This document shows positions 50,082 through 51,779 of a DNA stretch of 51,779 bases, piece after piece. The stretch comes from Verrucomicrobiaceae bacterium (GTDB lineage Bacteria > Verrucomicrobiota > Verrucomicrobiia > Verrucomicrobiales > Verrucomicrobiaceae). The notes under the pieces are model-generated. The model ran no database searches and was not told the origin of the DNA. It worked only from the letters and a program-made list of their open reading frames with translations. How positions within the stretch are numbered: the first letter of the stretch is position 1; each line of letters begins with the position of its first letter. The position numbers and the translations under genes are program-made. The stretch is taken from positions 1 through 51,779 of the forward strand of contig JAIXOU010000013.1 of the NCBI GenBank assembly GCA_027486585.1, written 5' to 3'.

Positions 50082-51779
50082 TCAATGATTGTACAGGAAT
50101 TCCTTGGTATTCAGCAGCGCCCAGACCAGGTCTTCATAGCCATTGCGTTTGGCACGTTGGGAATCGAGCGGTTTGCCGGCAGCATCCATGCGGGGTTTGC
50201 TGACATGATTTTCACTGATGCGCACTTCATCCGCCGTCGGTTCGCGTGAGAAAGCGGCGAGGTAGAGTTCGCGGATTCGCTTGGGCTCTGGCATCTCGGC
50301 CTTGTTCAGGGATTCAGCACGTCCACCGCTGGCGCTGAGTTTGGCCTTCACGTCGGCGGCATTCATGAGGTGCAGGCTTTGCGCCAAGCTGGCGGACTGA
50401 ACGCGTTCGCACTCACAAACACTGGCGCCTTCAGGACGTCCAAACACTTTCAGGAACGGCGAGGCGCGGTTGTAGCTGTTGTCCGGCAATGATATGGCGC
50501 GCGTGCCAGCTGGAAGATCGGCAAAGTCGGTCTTCGAACCCGTCACCATGTCGATGCTGTCGAGCATGACCTCGGCGGTCATGCGCCTTGGATAATAGTG
50601 GGAGTAGGCTTGGCGATCGACGGCATTGTAGGGGTTCGGTGTTGAGCTGAGCTGGTAGGCATGGCTCTGCGTCAGGGTGCGCACGAGGGCTTTCAAATCG
50701 TAGCCGCTTTCCGTGAAGCTTTTGGCCAGTGCTTCAAAGAGATCGGGATTCGTGGGTGGATTCGTATCGCGCAGGTCGTCCTCGGGCTCGACCAAGCCAC
50801 GCTTGAAGAAATGCTTCCAGTAACGATTCACCAACGATTTAGCAAAGAAAGGATTATTCTTCTGGCTCATCCAATCGACCAGTGCGAGGCGTGGATCATC
50901 ATCAGGAGCGATGTCGAGTTCTGGCTCGCCGAGGCCGGCGGGCTTCAGCATGACGTGAGTTTTGCGGTGCTCTGTTTGTGCAATGCCGCGCTTGTGGAAA
51001 ATGAGGTCTTCGCCGGCAATGGCCGTCGGTTTGCGACCGATCTGGCTGAAGAAGGCAGCGAGACGATAATACTCCGCCTGAGTCCAGCGCTCAAAGGGGT
51101 GATGATGGCACTGCGCGCACTGCATGCGCACTCCGAGGAACAGCTGCGCCACATCTTCGAGCTGCGTGGTCGGCTCCTTCACGCGTTTGTACCAAGCGAC
51201 TGGAGGATTGGAAACGATCGTGCCAGTGGAGGCGAGAATCTGGCGCACGATCTGGTCGTACTTGGTGTTCGCCAGCAGGCTGTCACGCATCCAAGCATGG
51301 AAGGCAAAGTTCGAGGTGATGTCTGCCGCATCTGCACGGGTGTTTTTGAGCAACGACGTCCATTTGTTGGCGAAGTAGTCCGCGTAGTTGGGGCTGTTGA
51401 GCAGCGCTTCGATGGCGCGGTCACGCTTGTCTGGTTCACGACTTGCCAGGAATGCTTTGGTTTCTTCCGCCGTGGGCAGGCGGCCCCCGATGTCGAGGGA
51501 GATACGTCGTAGGAAGGTCGAGTCATCACAAAGCGGTGAAGGCGGAACGCCGATCTGCTTCAAATTGGCAAACACATGCTGATCGATGAAGTTCTTCACC
51601 GGCGGCAAGGAGTCAACGGGCGCACCCAGAGGAATCGAGACGCTGCACACGGAAACACGGCCACCGAAGCGGACCATGATCGCCACGTTACCGGGAAGAT
51701 CCAAGGTCTTCACGAGCCCCTGCTCATCAGCCGTCGCCATGGCGCGATCATTGGCTTCAAAGAGGGCGAGCTTGGTGAC
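50082..51779 (-). CDS. DUF1549/DUF1553 exported protein, 5' end outside window
   Basis: The frame is open to the window edge, so the N-terminus, where a signal and cytochrome domain are expected, is not seen. The visible 565 residues start in an Ig-like segment (LDLPGNVAIMVRFGGRVSVC). DUF1549 follows (STFLRRISLDIGGRLPTAEE) with CAQCHHHPFERWTQAEYYRL carrying a CxxCH motif, then DUF1553 (FAKSLVNRYWKHFFKRGLVE, DTNPPTNPDLFEALAKSFTE). It is the first visible gene of the PPC/WD40/DUF1501 operon, with 3 bp to the next gene. An ATG at 51740 is inside the Ig-like part and is not the start. Confidence 0.9.
   Translation of the reverse strand, partial: VTKLALFEANDRAMATADEQGLVKTLDLPGNVAIMVRFGGRVSVCSVSIPLGAPVDSLPPVKNFIDQHVFANLKQIGVPPSPLCDDSTFLRRISLDIGGRLPTAEETKAFLASREPDKRDRAIEALLNSPNYADYFANKWTSLLKNTRADAADITSNFAFHAWMRDSLLANTKYDQIVRQILASTGTIVSNPPVAWYKRVKEPTTQLEDVAQLFLGVRMQCAQCHHHPFERWTQAEYYRLAAFFSQIGRKPTAIAGEDLIFHKRGIAQTEHRKTHVMLKPAGLGEPELDIAPDDDPRLALVDWMSQKNNPFFAKSLVNRYWKHFFKRGLVEPEDDLRDTNPPTNPDLFEALAKSFTESGYDLKALVRTLTQSHAYQLSSTPNPYNAVDRQAYSHYYPRRMTAEVMLDSIDMVTGSKTDFADLPAGTRAISLPDNSYNRASPFLKVFGRPEGASVCECERVQSASLAQSLHLMNAADVKAKLSASGGRAESLNKAEMPEPKRIRELYLAAFSREPTADEVRISENHVSKPRMDAAGKPLDSQRAKRNGYEDLVWALLNTKEFLYNH

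Noticed and set aside
1..51779. tRNA, rRNA, phage, transposase or plasmid genes
   Set aside because: None seen by eye on either strand. A covariance search for tRNA and a profile search for integrases would settle it.

Overview
The window looks like a chromosomal segment of a Verrucomicrobiota bacterium, probably near Prosthecobacter/Verrucomicrobium, with a planctomycete as the less likely alternative. The main reason is the density of families expanded in these phyla: four loci carry DUF1501, DUF1549/DUF1553 or DUF1800 proteins with Tat-type signals, planctomycete-type cytochrome domains and large PPC-domain proteins. I saw no rRNA, tRNA, CRISPR array, transposase or phage gene.

Layout. 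1-600: a tandem 0.3-kb duplication carrying a 39-codon reading frame. 632-3876: membrane protein, DUF1800 and DUF1501. 4217-4923: a Phd/PIN toxin-antitoxin pair. 4995-8987: lipoprotein, LsrF-type aldolase/thiolase, small membrane protein, Gfo/Idh oxidoreductase, GtrA. 9174-12729: SHD1-DUF1549/DUF1553 plus DUF1501, with a promoter candidate and a terminator. 12812-18528: EVE protein, RecQ helicase, and zwf with opcA split by a ParE-type toxin-antitoxin pair. 18705-28041: S41 protease, an inverted pair of REP-like hairpins, a large unknown protein, a frameshifted ParE module, M23 peptidase, tsaD, an orphan HlyD-type adaptor, a CBS/DRTGG pyrophosphatase and a methyltransferase. 28168-37224: PPC protein plus cytochrome/DUF1549/DUF1553, unknown proteins, a PQQ-type propeller and a Dabb lipoprotein. 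37230-41540: prfC, then divergently a DksA-like protein, ribosomal proteins L33 and S18, and folE2. 41786-43888: a DUF1501 remnant and a vanadium haloperoxidase. 44109-51779: a four-gene operon (DUF1549/1553, PPC, cytochrome-WD40, DUF1501) that runs off the window end.

The most interesting block is 38925-41540. The DksA-like protein has lost two of its four zinc-ligand cysteines, L33 and S18 lack a zinc ribbon, and FolE2 is the zinc-independent GTP cyclohydrolase. A perfect 15-bp inverted repeat with an AAATGAC core stands upstream. Together these resemble a Zur-controlled zinc-sparing operon, with a histone H1-like tail fused to the DksA domain. Other structural signals are the REP-like pair with three compensatory stem changes, second copies of gene 3' ends lying beyond intervening cargo, and repeated exported cytochrome/DUF1501 modules.
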